DNA of 64,000 nucleotides. Source: VYFG01 sp965248685 (GTDB lineage Bacteria; Pseudomonadota; Gammaproteobacteria; Arenicellales; Poriferihabitantaceae). The stretch's first letter is position 1; the number at the start of each line of letters is the position of its first letter. Shown here one piece after another: positions 42,924-52,636 of this stretch. Below the pieces are notes generated by a model. It saw only the letters and a list, made by a program, of their open reading frames with translations, searched no databases and was not told where the DNA came from. The translations under genes were made by a program, and so were the position numbers. The stretch lies in the NCBI GenBank assembly GCA_965248685.1, contig CBDFKC010000003.1:1116001-1180000 (forward strand), written 5' to 3'.

Positions 42924-44300
42924 ATGAAAATAATCATTTTGGGAGCGGGTCAGGTCGGGAGTTCAATTGCCGAAATTCTGTCCCGGGAAAATAATGACAT
43001 AACATTGATCGATCGGGACCGCGGTTTACTCAACAGCCTTCAGGATAAGATGGATATACGGACCATCGTGGGTGAAGCGTCTTCCCCGGAAGTAATGATT
43101 CAAGCGGGTGCAGATGATGTCGATCTGTTGCTGGCAGTGACCAATTCGGATGAAGTAAATATGGTGGCTTGCCAGGTGGCTCATACCCTGTTTAAAACGC
43201 CGACCAAAATGGCTCGGGTACGCTCACAAGACTATTTGAAACACCCCAAATTGTTTGCCGATCAATGCATTCCAATCGATAGTATTATTAGCCCTGAGCA
43301 GATAGTTACCAATCAAATAAAACGCCTGATCGAGTATCCAGGTGCGTTGCAGGTTATAGATTTTGCCGGCGGGAAAATCCACCTTGTGGGACTAAAGGCA
43401 TATTATGGTGGCGCCCTGGTGGGACAACAACTGCGCGAGCTCAACGACCACCTACCGTCAGTCAACACCCGGGTCGCAGCGATCTATCGACAGGACAGCG
43501 CTATCATTCCAACCGGTCGAACCGTTATAGAACCGGATGACGAGGTCTTTTTTATTTCGACTCAGGAAGATATCCGTAAAGTTATGCAGGAGCTGCGTAG
43601 TATCGAAGAAGTTGGCACCAAAGTGATTCTGGCGGGCGCCGGGAATATCGGTCTGCAGCTGGCGCAATCATTGGAACAAAGTGGCTTTCAGGTCAAGCTG
43701 ATTGAGCGCAATGGGGAACGGGCTCAGTTGGCGTCAGAAAAGCTGGAGAATTCAATTGTATTGCATGGTGATGCCGCTGATGAAGAATTACTGCGCCAGG
43801 AAAATATCGATAACATGGAATTATTCTGTTCTCTGACCAACGCGGATGAAGCCAATATTCTATCTGCGATGCTGGCCAAGCGCCTCGGTGCGCGCCGAAC
43901 CATGGCTATCGTCAATCGCTCTGCCTACGTCGATTTAATTGAAAGTAGTGTTATAGATATCGCGATATCACCGCGGGTTTCCACCGTGAGCGCATTGCTT
44001 TCAAGGGTTCGGCGGGGTGACGTGGTAGCTGCCCATTCATTGCGTCGCGGGGTTGCCGAAGCGATCGAAGCGGTAGCCCATGGTGACCGAAAAAATTCCA
44101 AACTGGTTGGGCGCAAACTTTCCGAGATTAAGCTTCCTGAAGGTGCCACCATTGGCGCGATTCTACGGCAGGATAAGTTGGTAAAACTAAATAAAGAGGT
44201 AGTTGTGGAGGAGCTCGATCATATTATTATATTCGTGATCGACAAGCGCCGGATTCCAGAGGTTGAAAAGTTGTTCCAGGTATCTGCGACTTTTTTCTAA
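42924..44300 (+). CDS. trkA: Trk potassium uptake regulatory protein TrkA
   Basis: 458 residues: two RCK units, each with an NAD-binding Rossmann domain (GAGQVGSSIAEIL at the N-terminus; GAGNIGLQLAQSL near residue 240) and a TrkA-C domain. Peripheral membrane protein that gates the TrkH channel. The stop is directly followed by the trkH reading frame. Confidence 0.96.
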   Translation: MKIIILGAGQVGSSIAEILSRENNDITLIDRDRGLLNSLQDKMDIRTIVGEASSPEVMIQAGADDVDLLLAVTNSDEVNMVACQVAHTLFKTPTKMARVRSQDYLKHPKLFADQCIPIDSIISPEQIVTNQIKRLIEYPGALQVIDFAGGKIHLVGLKAYYGGALVGQQLRELNDHLPSVNTRVAAIYRQDSAIIPTGRTVIEPDDEVFFISTQEDIRKVMQELRSIEEVGTKVILAGAGNIGLQLAQSLEQSGFQVKLIERNGERAQLASEKLENSIVLHGDAADEELLRQENIDNMELFCSLTNADEANILSAMLAKRLGARRTMAIVNRSAYVDLIESSVIDIAISPRVSTVSALLSRVRRGDVVAAHSLRRGVAEAIEAVAHGDRKNSKLVGRKLSEIKLPEGATIGAILRQDKLVKLNKEVVVEELDHIIIFVIDKRRIPEVEKLFQVSATFF

Positions 44301-44309
44301 TTGGGCTCT

Positions 44310-45761
44310 ATGCGCTCTATCGTCGTGTATAAAATACTTGGCGTTTTGCTGGGGTTGTTTAGCACCTCCATGTTGCCGCCGTTAGTGGTTTCCTGGCTAT
44401 ATAATGACGGCCAGATACAGCCGTTTCTTAGCGCTTTTCTGCTGATTCTCGGGCTGGGATTGGCGCTCTGGCTGCCGTTGCGCAAACATCCCGGAGAATT
44501 GCGGTTCCGCGACGGATTTTTAATCGTAGTATTGTTCTGGACCGTATTGTCGGGTATGGGTGCGGTTCCACTTTGGCTGCTCGAATCACCCTCACTTTCT
44601 CTAATCGAAGTGTTGTTTGAATCAATGTCTGGGCTGAGCACCACTGGTGCAACCATTCTCACTGATATTGATAACCTGCCGCCATCAATTCTGTATTACC
44701 GGCAACAGCTGCAATGGTTAGGCGGTATGGGAATAATTGTGTTGGCTGTGGCGGTAATGCCGATGCTGGGTATCGGCGGTATGCAGCTGTATCGGGCCGA
44801 AACCCCGGGACCCATGAAGGAAAATCGATTGGCGCCCCGCATCGCCGAGACCGCCAAAAAACTCTGGTACGTCTATGTCTCGCTAACGGTTGCTTGCATG
44901 CTATGTTACCGATGGGCCGGGATGACTTGGTTCGACGCATTGGGGCACTCATTTTCCACCGTCGCAATTGGTGGTTTTTCTACCCATAATGCCAGCCTTG
45001 CGTGGTTCGACAGCTCAGCGGTTAATTTGGTCGCAGCGGTATTTATGGTGCTGTCTGGTTTCAATTTTGCCCTGCATTATGGCGTGTTTCGTTCGCGTCG
45101 GCTCAAGGCCTATCTTGTCGATCCAGAAGCCAGGGTCTTCCTGGGGATGCTGACCCTGGTATCATTTTTGTGCGTTGGGGTCTTGTTGCAGGCGGAATAT
45201 GTTGTAAGCCTGGGCAGCTCTCTGATTGATAGTATTGTGCAAGTCATTTCGGTTTTGACCACTACTGGCTTCATCACCTCAGATTTTCACCTGTGGCCGT
45301 CGTTCTTGCCGGTGATGCTGATTCTGGCAAGCACCGCGGGTGGCTGCGCAGGCTCTACCGCAGGTGGAATGAAAATTATTCGGGTGATTTTACTGTTTAA
45401 ACAGGGAGCCCGGGAAACCTCGCGCCTGATTCACCCCAATGCCATTATTCCGATCAAGTTGGGTGGCAAACCGGTACACGACAACATCGTGAGCGCGGTC
45501 TGGGGCTTTCTCTCGCTATATATGATTAGTTATGTGTTACTGCTGCTGTGTATGCTGGCAACGGGCAGCGATCCAGTCACTGCTTTCTCAGCGGTGAGCG
45601 CGTGCTTAAACAACCTCGGACCAGGCCTGGGAGAAGTGGCCCATAATTACTCTTCGGTTTCTGATGCTGGCAAAGGTGTTTTGATTGTAGCCATGTTGCT
45701 CGGCCGGCTTGAGCTGTTTACGCTGCTGGTATTGTTTACCCCAGCATTTTGGAAAACCTGA
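44310..45761 (+). CDS. trkH: Trk potassium uptake channel subunit TrkH
   Basis: 483 residues, about ten membrane helices. The four pore loops with the conserved glycine are readable: GLSTTGATILTDI, TVAIGGFSTHN, VLTTTGFITSDF and CLNNLGPGLGEV. STAGGCAGSTAGGMKIIRV is the typical cytoplasmic loop. The ATG at 44310 lies 10 bp after the trkA stop; a TTG at 44301 is less likely. Confidence 0.95.
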   Translation: MRSIVVYKILGVLLGLFSTSMLPPLVVSWLYNDGQIQPFLSAFLLILGLGLALWLPLRKHPGELRFRDGFLIVVLFWTVLSGMGAVPLWLLESPSLSLIEVLFESMSGLSTTGATILTDIDNLPPSILYYRQQLQWLGGMGIIVLAVAVMPMLGIGGMQLYRAETPGPMKENRLAPRIAETAKKLWYVYVSLTVACMLCYRWAGMTWFDALGHSFSTVAIGGFSTHNASLAWFDSSAVNLVAAVFMVLSGFNFALHYGVFRSRRLKAYLVDPEARVFLGMLTLVSFLCVGVLLQAEYVVSLGSSLIDSIVQVISVLTTTGFITSDFHLWPSFLPVMLILASTAGGCAGSTAGGMKIIRVILLFKQGARETSRLIHPNAIIPIKLGGKPVHDNIVSAVWGFLSLYMISYVLLLLCMLATGSDPVTAFSAVSACLNNLGPGLGEVAHNYSSVSDAGKGVLIVAMLLGRLELFTLLVLFTPAFWKT

Positions 45762-45776
45762 TGAGGTTTTAGTGTA

Positions 45777-47222
45777 CTACTGAAGAATCTGACTGAAACT
45801 CATCATTTTTAGTCCCGGATCATCCATTTCCACCGGCAGTATTTGCAGCTTCCATTCTGCCATTGCCAAAGATGTCTTGGCGTCGTTCAGGCGAAATGCA
45901 GATTTGTTGTCACTTAGCCATTGGTTGATAAACTGGATATCTTCGTCACCCAGATCTCCAGTTGCCTGTTCCAATTGCAGCAGTGCCAAAATGTAATTGT
46001 ATTTCGCACGCAGGTAATCGGTGCGGGATCGGGACAGGTCTCGCTGGGCATCCAGCACGTCCAGATTGGTGGTCAGGCCAGCGCTGAATCCATCTTCCTT
46101 GGCTTCCAATGCGCTTTCTCCTGCACGAATGGCCTCATCTAGTGCCAATACCTGGCTAATGCCGCTGGTCACCGCCAGAAAAGCGGTGGTAGTTTCCGAA
46201 GTTACCCGACGCTTGACAGATTCCAACACCTGTTCGCTCGCATTGAACCGCATGCCAGCCTGGCGTGTACGCAGGTCGATTGTTCCGCCAAGATAAAGTG
46301 GCAAATTCAGACTCAAACCCACCGATGCTGTGCTGGAACTGCCACTTGAAAAACTTGTTGCTTCACTGTCATCAAAGCGCTGGCTGGCGCTAAAGCTTAT
46401 GGTTGGTTTACGCGCAACCCGTTGCCGATCGACTTCATGGCCAGCCACGAGGAGATTCAGGCTTTCTGATTTAACCTCGAGGTTATTGTTGCGAGACAGA
46501 TTAATCCAATGGTCAATATCATTCGGAATCGGCGGATCGAGGGGAGAGTTTTGTGCCAGGGAAGCAATGGTTTCCGGTGTAACGCTAATAATTTCCACCA
46601 AGGCCTGGCGGGCATTGTTGATGACGATGTCGGCCGCAATCAAATCCGCGTCGGCCTGCTGGAACCGGGCCCGGGCATCATATAAATCAGTCCGCGTACC
46701 CAGTCCTACGTCTAGTCGTTCTGCAGCCAGATCCATTTGCCGTTTAATCGCAATTTTTTGCAGCCTGGCAACTTCCTTATTGTCCCTTGCCGCCAGTATA
46801 TTAAAGTAGCGATCAGCGACCCTTAAAGTAAGTTCGTCCTGGGCAATGTCAAACTGTAGCCTGGCGTTATCTACGCGTAGTTCTGCTTGATCAATACCGA
46901 TACCAATACTCCGATCGTACAGGGGCAGGTCAAGATCAACGCTGATACGATTGTTGTCACTGCTACTCGATGACCCGGTCAGGTCGCTGCGTTGTCGACC
47001 GATAGTGCCTGTTGAGGAAATCTGAGGGCGAAAGCCACTTTTTGCCAAAGGCAGTTCCAGTTTAGCGGCCTCGTAGTTCGCTGCTGCGCCGAGGTATTGT
47101 GCGTCATAGGCTAATGCCAGGCGGTAGATATCCCATAAATTTTCCGCTGCGGCGGGGTTGAAAAATCCACCGGCGAGGACCAATCCCAGGGTCGCTGAAA
47201 ACAGCTGTTTTGATATTTTCAT
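45777..47222 (-). CDS. tolC: TolC-family outer membrane efflux protein
   Basis: 481 residues with a signal peptide (FSATLGLVLAGGFFNPAAA). Outer membrane channel of type I secretion and RND efflux. ENLWDIYRLALAYDAQYLGA is the conserved mature start, and the two homologous halves each show GxGTRTDLYDARARFQQADA-like and NLDVLDAQRDLSRSRTDYLR segments. Its ATG overlaps the pcm stop codon by one base (TAATG), so the two genes are co-transcribed, a common arrangement in gammaproteobacteria. Confidence 0.9.
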   Translation of the reverse strand: MKISKQLFSATLGLVLAGGFFNPAAAENLWDIYRLALAYDAQYLGAAANYEAAKLELPLAKSGFRPQISSTGTIGRQRSDLTGSSSSSDNNRISVDLDLPLYDRSIGIGIDQAELRVDNARLQFDIAQDELTLRVADRYFNILAARDNKEVARLQKIAIKRQMDLAAERLDVGLGTRTDLYDARARFQQADADLIAADIVINNARQALVEIISVTPETIASLAQNSPLDPPIPNDIDHWINLSRNNNLEVKSESLNLLVAGHEVDRQRVARKPTISFSASQRFDDSEATSFSSGSSSTASVGLSLNLPLYLGGTIDLRTRQAGMRFNASEQVLESVKRRVTSETTTAFLAVTSGISQVLALDEAIRAGESALEAKEDGFSAGLTTNLDVLDAQRDLSRSRTDYLRAKYNYILALLQLEQATGDLGDEDIQFINQWLSDNKSAFRLNDAKTSLAMAEWKLQILPVEMDDPGLKMMSFSQILQ

Positions 47223-47872
47223 TAGAATACAAATTCTGCTTTATCCTCGGCATTGATCAGTCGGGGTGCCCAGGTTTCAAACAATGTCTGCCGGGCTACG
47301 CCGACACCCTGTTTTCGATACACAACCGCCTGCATTGCAGGCGCATACCCTTCTATTCCTACCAATCTGCCATGGTCGGCCAGAGAGTTAGTGAGTTCTG
47401 CACCTATCTTGGCTATTGATCCACTGATCAGAATTGCATTAAATGTGGTGCCATCGCCCCATCCCGCATGGCCGTCTCCATTCTCCAAGGTGATGTTGGT
47501 AATACCAGCGGCTCCCAGATTCTGCTCTGCCTGGGTCAGGAATTCCGGGTTAATTTCGACGCTGGTAACATGTCCCGCCACTTGGGCAATCAATCCAGTG
47601 AGGTAGCCAGTTCCGGTGCCAATTTCGAGAACATGGTCGGTACTGGATAAATGTAATGCTTCCATCATGCGCGCACTGACCTTGGGCTCCAGCATGAATT
47701 CGTTGCCACCCAATGGAATTTGGACGTCAGCAAATGCCAGGTCACGTTGATCATGCGGGACAAAATCTTCCCTGCGTATCGCCCCAAGCGCATTCAGGGT
47801 CTGAATTTCAAGTACATTCCATGGTCGTATCTGTTGCTCGATCATGTTGGCACGGGCAGTTTCGTAATCCAT
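47222..47872 (-). CDS. Protein-L-isoaspartate O-methyltransferase-like protein
   Basis: 216 residues from the ATG at 47872 (MDYETARANMIEQQIRPWNV). SAM-binding motif VLEIGTGTGYLTGLIAQVAG; VTSVEINPEFLTQAEQNL is the next strand. FADVQIPLGG takes the place of the usual AYxDxxLPIG/QTISxP segment. The PCMT family repairs isoaspartate, but the tolC-linked branch has an altered substrate loop and an unproven function. A frame extension to 47914 exists. Confidence 0.85.
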   Translation of the reverse strand: MDYETARANMIEQQIRPWNVLEIQTLNALGAIRREDFVPHDQRDLAFADVQIPLGGNEFMLEPKVSARMMEALHLSSTDHVLEIGTGTGYLTGLIAQVAGHVTSVEINPEFLTQAEQNLGAAGITNITLENGDGHAGWGDGTTFNAILISGSIAKIGAELTNSLADHGRLVGIEGYAPAMQAVVYRKQGVGVARQTLFETWAPRLINAEDKAEFVF

Positions 47873-48024
47873 ATTCAGGCAGTCGATGTGAAGTTGTAAT
47901 TTTTTGCAGGACAATCATTCTAGCAAACTTTATATTCCAGGTATCGATCCGCAAGCAACCTTTAAGGCTACTGTAATATAATTCCACTATTCAGTTTCTC
48001 ACCGTCACCGTATTCGTTCTGCAA

Positions 48025-49563
48025 ATGGCCGCTAAGTCCGCTGTATCCTATTTGACCGACATATTGAATGCCCGAGTCTATGATGTTGCGTTGGAAACCC
48101 CCCTGGAGCATGCGCGGCTGCTTTCCGGGCGATTAAAAAACCAGATCTGGCTGAAACGCGAGGACCAGCAACCAATTTTTTGTTACAAAATTCGGGGTGC
48201 CTATAATAAGATGACATCCCTTGGCGCAGCCAGGCTTAAAAAAGGGGTGGTCGCTGCTTCTGCGGGAAATCATGGGATTGGAGTAGCGCTAAGCGCGCAT
48301 AAATTGGGTTGTCCTGCGGTTATTGTAATGCCGTTGACCACGCCCAGGGTTAAAGTAGAAGCAGTTAAACGCTGGCACGCCGATGTGCGTCTGATGGGCG
48401 AAAATTTCGACAGCGCCTATAAATACGCCTGGGAGCTGGCTCGTAAGCAAAGAAAGACCATGATTCATCCATTCGATGACCCGGCTATCATCGCCGGGCA
48501 GGGGACTGTTGGACTCGAAGTGCTTAAACAAAGTAAAGTGGCGGTTGACGGGATTTTTCTGCCAATTGGCGGTGGTGGGCTGATTGCGGGAGTGGCATCC
48601 TACGTAAAACAAGTGCGGCCAGAAGTTCGCATAATTGGGGTTGAACCCTATGAGTCTGATGCCATGTATCAGTCACTTAAGGCTAGCCGACGAATCAAAC
48701 TCAAAACTGTGGGGATTTTTGCTGACGGTGTTGCGGTAAAGCAGGTTGGCAAGGAGAATTTTCGTTTATGTAAAACCATGGTGGATGAAGTAGTCAGGGT
48801 GAATACGGACGAGATCTGTGCCGCGGTAAGAGATACCTTCGAAGATACCAGAACCCTGGTAGAACCATCTGGTGCGCTGGGTGTGGCCGGGATCAAGAAA
48901 TGGCTGGGCGATGCTAAGGAAAGTGGTAGCCCCTACCGGGGATTGAACCTTGTGGCGATTGCATCAGGCGCCAATATAAACTTTGACCGGCTTCGGCATA
49001 TATCTGAACGCGCAGAAATTGGCGAACGACGGGAAGCGATCCTTGCAGTTACAATTCCTGAGCAGCCAGGAAGTTTCCGGAAATTTTGTTCGATTATTGG
49101 AAAACGGGCAGTGTCTGAGTTTAACTACCGGTATTCCGGGAGAGACGAGGCCCATATCTTTGTTGGCGTGCAAATCAGTCAACCTGGGGAAATAAGCCGG
49201 CTGATCACGAAATTAGGATCAAAAGGGTTTGCTACCCTCGATCTTACCGACAACGAGATGGCTAAATTGCATGCCCGGCATATGGTGGGTGGGCGCGCGC
49301 CAGGCTTAACTGACGAACGCCTGTTCAGTTTTGAATTTCCCGAACGGGTTGGCGCGCTGGTTAATTTTCTGGATCAGATTGGCACCCGTTTCAGTATTAC
49401 CCTGTTCCATTATCGTAATCACGGTTCGGACTATGGCCGGGTACTATGTGGTATCAAGGTACCGAAGTCTGATCGTGCTGCTTTTCGTGCTTTTTTAAAA
49501 AATTTAGGGTATCGGTATCGGGAAGAAACCGACAATCCTGTTTACAAATTATTTCTGGCATGA
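48025..49563 (+). CDS. ilvA: Threonine ammonia-lyase (biosynthetic)
   Basis: 512 residues. Converts threonine to 2-oxobutanoate, first step to isoleucine. PLP lysine is K55 in FCYKIRGAYNKM; the phosphate loop is PIGGGGLIAGVASYVKQVRP and the substrate loop ASAGNHGIGVALSAHKLG. Two ACT-like regulatory domains follow (about 335-510; LAVTIPEQPGSFRKFCSIIG and FSFEFPERVGALVNFLDQIG), so isoleucine feedback is expected. The stop overlaps the next ATG (ATGA). Confidence 0.95.
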   Translation: MAAKSAVSYLTDILNARVYDVALETPLEHARLLSGRLKNQIWLKREDQQPIFCYKIRGAYNKMTSLGAARLKKGVVAASAGNHGIGVALSAHKLGCPAVIVMPLTTPRVKVEAVKRWHADVRLMGENFDSAYKYAWELARKQRKTMIHPFDDPAIIAGQGTVGLEVLKQSKVAVDGIFLPIGGGGLIAGVASYVKQVRPEVRIIGVEPYESDAMYQSLKASRRIKLKTVGIFADGVAVKQVGKENFRLCKTMVDEVVRVNTDEICAAVRDTFEDTRTLVEPSGALGVAGIKKWLGDAKESGSPYRGLNLVAIASGANINFDRLRHISERAEIGERREAILAVTIPEQPGSFRKFCSIIGKRAVSEFNYRYSGRDEAHIFVGVQISQPGEISRLITKLGSKGFATLDLTDNEMAKLHARHMVGGRAPGLTDERLFSFEFPERVGALVNFLDQIGTRFSITLFHYRNHGSDYGRVLCGIKVPKSDRAAFRAFLKNLGYRYREETDNPVYKLFLA

Positions 49564-49781
49564 GTGAAAAGAGTAGAAAAACCCGCCTGGTAGGCATCTT
49601 CAGTATGCCGGGTGAAGGAATGGTGGTTGAGTTGGGCTTTAAAGATGGAACTGCGTTATTTGACAAACAAGGTTTGCAATATCGAATAATTCAACGCAAG
49701 CAGGACGGTTTTGATACCTCTACTGAAGAATCGGCGCTGTCACAGATTAATAACTTTTCCCCTGTGTTCGATGCTTGGTGA
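49560..49781 (+). CDS. Small hypothetical protein coupled to ilvA
   Basis: 73 residues, not recognised. The ATG overlaps the ilvA stop (ATGA), and its own end overlaps the PPTase start by 11 bp, which argues for a translated gene. The sequence is soluble, with GIFSMPGEGMVVELGFKDGT suggesting short beta strands, and no cysteines. Confidence 0.55.
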   Translation: MSEKSRKTRLVGIFSMPGEGMVVELGFKDGTALFDKQGLQYRIIQRKQDGFDTSTEESALSQINNFSPVFDAW

Positions 49782-50580
49782 CGGCCTTCTGGCAGACGTG
49801 GTTGCCACATTACCCCTTGAATGGGTCCCGACCATTGATTTATCGACTCTGGAGCATGACAAAATTCATCTGTGGGCATTGGATCTTTCGCGCTGCGATA
49901 TTGAAGCAGGGGAAAAACATCTGGCGCAAGCGGAAGTCTCCCGAGCCCAGCGTATTCTTGACCGGGAAAAAAGACGATTGTATTTGGGAGGGCGTATTGG
50001 TCTCAGAATTCTGCTGTCCCAATATACTGGTTTAGATCCATTGGAATTGGGATTCGGTTATGGCAGTCGAGGTAAACCGGTGCTGGCTAATCACCTTCCC
50101 GGGGGTGAAATAACGTTTAATTACACGCTTTCGAAGGACAAGGTACTCTATGCGATTGCCCGGGACCGGCAAATTGGCGTCGACATGGAGACCTTGCCTC
50201 GGGTAATTAACACGAAGGCCATGGCGGAAAGAAAATTGACTGACCGGGAACGGCGAGCGTGGGAAGCCTTACCAACAGTCTTTGGCAATGACGGTATGCT
50301 GTGTTGCTGGACCCGTAAGGAGGCTTATGGCAAGGCCATTGGTGTGGGAATTCGCTATCAGTTAAACGCCGTTAACCTATTTAGCCAACTCGCCAGTTGG
50401 CGCTGGCAAACACCGCTGGCAGGGGTTTTTCCGAGTTCATCGACGGAATCAATGCCCAAGCGGTTGCATGGGGTGCAACTTCAGCTGCCATTTAACGCAG
50501 TGGCATCGTTGACCTATGAAATTATGGCTCCAAAGTACGATGAGCCAACGTTGCATTCGGCGATATTATCGATGCATTAA
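49771..50580 (+). CDS. 4'-phosphopantetheinyl transferase (Sfp type)
   Basis: About 269 residues. Transfers phosphopantetheine from CoA to carrier proteins. Signatures IGVDMETLPRV (Mg-binding D-x-E) and CWTRKEAYGKAIGVGI (WxxKEAxxK). The size of roughly 270 marks the Sfp/Gsp type rather than AcpS. There is no NRPS, PKS or siderophore gene in the window, so it probably serves fatty-acid or lysine-pathway carriers encoded elsewhere. The start at 49771 fits the family; the frame is open to 49711. Confidence 0.88.
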   Translation: MLGDGLLADVVATLPLEWVPTIDLSTLEHDKIHLWALDLSRCDIEAGEKHLAQAEVSRAQRILDREKRRLYLGGRIGLRILLSQYTGLDPLELGFGYGSRGKPVLANHLPGGEITFNYTLSKDKVLYAIARDRQIGVDMETLPRVINTKAMAERKLTDRERRAWEALPTVFGNDGMLCCWTRKEAYGKAIGVGIRYQLNAVNLFSQLASWRWQTPLAGVFPSSSTESMPKRLHGVQLQLPFNAVASLTYEIMAPKYDEPTLHSAILSMH

Positions 50581-50641
50581 TTTTTAAGAGGTTTATGACC
50601 TCACCAGCTATTTAAAGCAAACCGAAACATGAGAAGGTAAT

Positions 50642-51754
50642 ATGAAATTTGTTGATCTGGACGCTCAATTCCGCACTATTGAAGCCGACATTCGTGGGGC
50701 CATTGATCGTGTGCTTGAGCATGGACAGTTTATTATGGGCCCCGAGGTTCAAACGTTTGAGCGGGATTTAGAGGAGTATTGTGGCGTCGAGCATGTGATT
50801 TCCACCGCCAGTGGAACCGATGCATTATTGATGTCATTGATGAGTTACGGGATTGGGCCTGGTGACGCTGTTATTGCGCCTCCCTTCACATTTGTCGCTA
50901 CCGCCGAGGTGATTCAGTTGCTTGGTGCTACCACCGTCTTCGTCGATGTGGCGGAAAGCAACTTTAATATCGATATTGATCAGCTTGAACAAACCGTAAA
51001 ACGGATTAAACGTCAGGGTAAGTTGCGGCTAAAAGGAATTATACCGGTAGATCTGTTCGGCTTATCGGCTGACTACGAATCAATTAACCAAATTGCCCGA
51101 GAGCATGATCTGTTTGTTTTGGCGGACGCGGCCCAGAGTTTTGGTGGGTCTTATAATGACGCGAAGAATGGGAGTTTTGGTGATGTCGCAGCGACCAGCT
51201 TTTTTCCAGCGAAGCCCCTTGGTTGTTATGGTGATGGAGGTGCTGTTTTTACCAACGACGCTGATCGCGCCGAGATTCTGCGATCGATTCGGTTCCACGG
51301 TAAGGGTGCCACCCAATACGATAACGTGCGAACTGGTATTACCGGTCGTCTTGACACCATTCAGGCCGCCATTCTTATTTGTAAGCTTAAAATACTAGAT
51401 AGCGAGCTTGAGGCCCGCCAGAGGGTAGCCGATCGCTATACCGCGGAACTAGCGGACTACGTTAAGACCCCTGATATTCCAGCAGATTGTCGATCAGCCT
51501 GGGCCCAGTATACGGTGCGCTCGGGTAAAAGGGATCAAATACGGGGAGAGCTGGAAAAACAAAATATTCCAAGCGCAGTTTACTACCCATGTCCTTTGCA
51601 CTTACAACCTGCATTCAGCGATGCCGATGGTGCCGGTGTCAGTATGCCGGTGTCTGAAAAGTTATCCAAGGAGGTATTCAGTCTGCCGATGCATCCTTAC
51701 CTATCGGAACAACAGCAGGACCAAATAATTGAGGTCGTGCAGCAGGGGCTCTAA
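50642..51754 (+). CDS. DegT/DnrJ/EryC1-family aminotransferase
   Basis: 370 residues. PLP enzyme that aminates keto-sugars. VDLDAQFRTIEADIRGAID at the start, STASGTDALLMSLMSYGIGP, IIPVDLFGLSADYESINQIA, DAAQSFGGSYNDAKNGSFGD and the PLP lysine in ATSFFPAKPLGCYGDGGAVF. Close to WbpE/VioA/PglE-like enzymes for LPS or capsule amino sugars. Good ribosome site (AGAAGGTAAT). No other sugar-biosynthesis genes are adjacent. Confidence 0.92.
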   Translation: MKFVDLDAQFRTIEADIRGAIDRVLEHGQFIMGPEVQTFERDLEEYCGVEHVISTASGTDALLMSLMSYGIGPGDAVIAPPFTFVATAEVIQLLGATTVFVDVAESNFNIDIDQLEQTVKRIKRQGKLRLKGIIPVDLFGLSADYESINQIAREHDLFVLADAAQSFGGSYNDAKNGSFGDVAATSFFPAKPLGCYGDGGAVFTNDADRAEILRSIRFHGKGATQYDNVRTGITGRLDTIQAAILICKLKILDSELEARQRVADRYTAELADYVKTPDIPADCRSAWAQYTVRSGKRDQIRGELEKQNIPSAVYYPCPLHLQPAFSDADGAGVSMPVSEKLSKEVFSLPMHPYLSEQQQDQIIEVVQQGL

Positions 51755-51772
51755 ATTCATCGGCATTTGCTC

Positions 51773-51810
51773 CGCTTTAAATGATTCAAGCGTAGTGACA
51801 ATTTAAAGCG
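51773..51810. repeat. Inverted repeat after the aminotransferase gene
   Basis: CGCTTTAAAT and ATTTAAAGCG separated by 18 bp, 19 bp after the stop codon. May be a weak terminator, but there is no T-run. Confidence 0.4.
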
Positions 51811-51820
51811 ATCTCCCGAC

Positions 51821-52594
51821 GTGCCTGAGCTTTTTTCTCTTCCCGACGGAATGTCCGTTACCACTGCCTGGTTGATGGTAATTGCTACTGTTCTGACCTC
51901 ATGCTGGGGTGGTGTATTTGGCGCAGGGGGTGGAACTATCCTGTTGGGCTTGTTAGCCATGTTAGTTCCACCGATCGCATTGGTGCCACTCCATGGCGTT
52001 GTTCAATTCGGCGCAACCGGATTCCGAACACTTCTGCTAATTAAATTCGTCAAACCGTCAGTGATACTACCTTTTCTGATTGGCACGACCATTGGGTCCG
52101 GGATAAGCGGGTTGGTGTTTGTTAATCTCCCGTCGTGGTTAATCCAGTATGGTATTGCCGGTTTTATCCTTTACTCTATTGTAGGGCCGACTCCGGTAAA
52201 CGGTCGCAATGGAATTGTCACAGCCGGAGTTTTCTCTGGATTCCTCACGATGTTATTCGGCGCTACCGGACCGTTTGTCAGTGCTTTCGTTAAAACCATG
52301 GAGCTACCTAAGCTTGAGCATCTGGCAACTCATTCGGTTATGATGGCGCTGCAACATTTGCTGAAGCTGGTTGTGTTTGGTTTTCTTGGGTTCGTGTTTG
52401 CACCCTATGCGTTTTTACTGGGAACGATGTTAATTGGCAGCCTGATTGGGACCTTTGTTGGCCGACAAATCTTACGTGGATTTGATGGTGAGCTGTATCG
52501 CCAGATACTGAATCTTATTCTGGGCCTGCTCGCGTTACGATTGATTTGGATGGCTACACGGGAATTGCTTAGCTTACAAGCCAGCGGTTTGTGA
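51821..52594 (+). CDS. TauE/SafE-family sulfite/sulfonate exporter-like protein
   Basis: 257 residues starting with GTG at 51821, about eight membrane helices. LTSCWGGVFGAGGGTILLGL and HGVVQFGATGFRTLLLIKFV are the family signature (TauE/DUF81). Members export sulfite, sulfoacetate or other organic anions. TauE would fit the TauD gene at 14983, but the two are far apart. Confidence 0.85.
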   Translation: MPELFSLPDGMSVTTAWLMVIATVLTSCWGGVFGAGGGTILLGLLAMLVPPIALVPLHGVVQFGATGFRTLLLIKFVKPSVILPFLIGTTIGSGISGLVFVNLPSWLIQYGIAGFILYSIVGPTPVNGRNGIVTAGVFSGFLTMLFGATGPFVSAFVKTMELPKLEHLATHSVMMALQHLLKLVVFGFLGFVFAPYAFLLGTMLIGSLIGTFVGRQILRGFDGELYRQILNLILGLLALRLIWMATRELLSLQASGL

Positions 52595-52636
52595 AAATTC
52601 CTGAGTAAACGCAGGCCAAAGGATAACCCGCATAAA

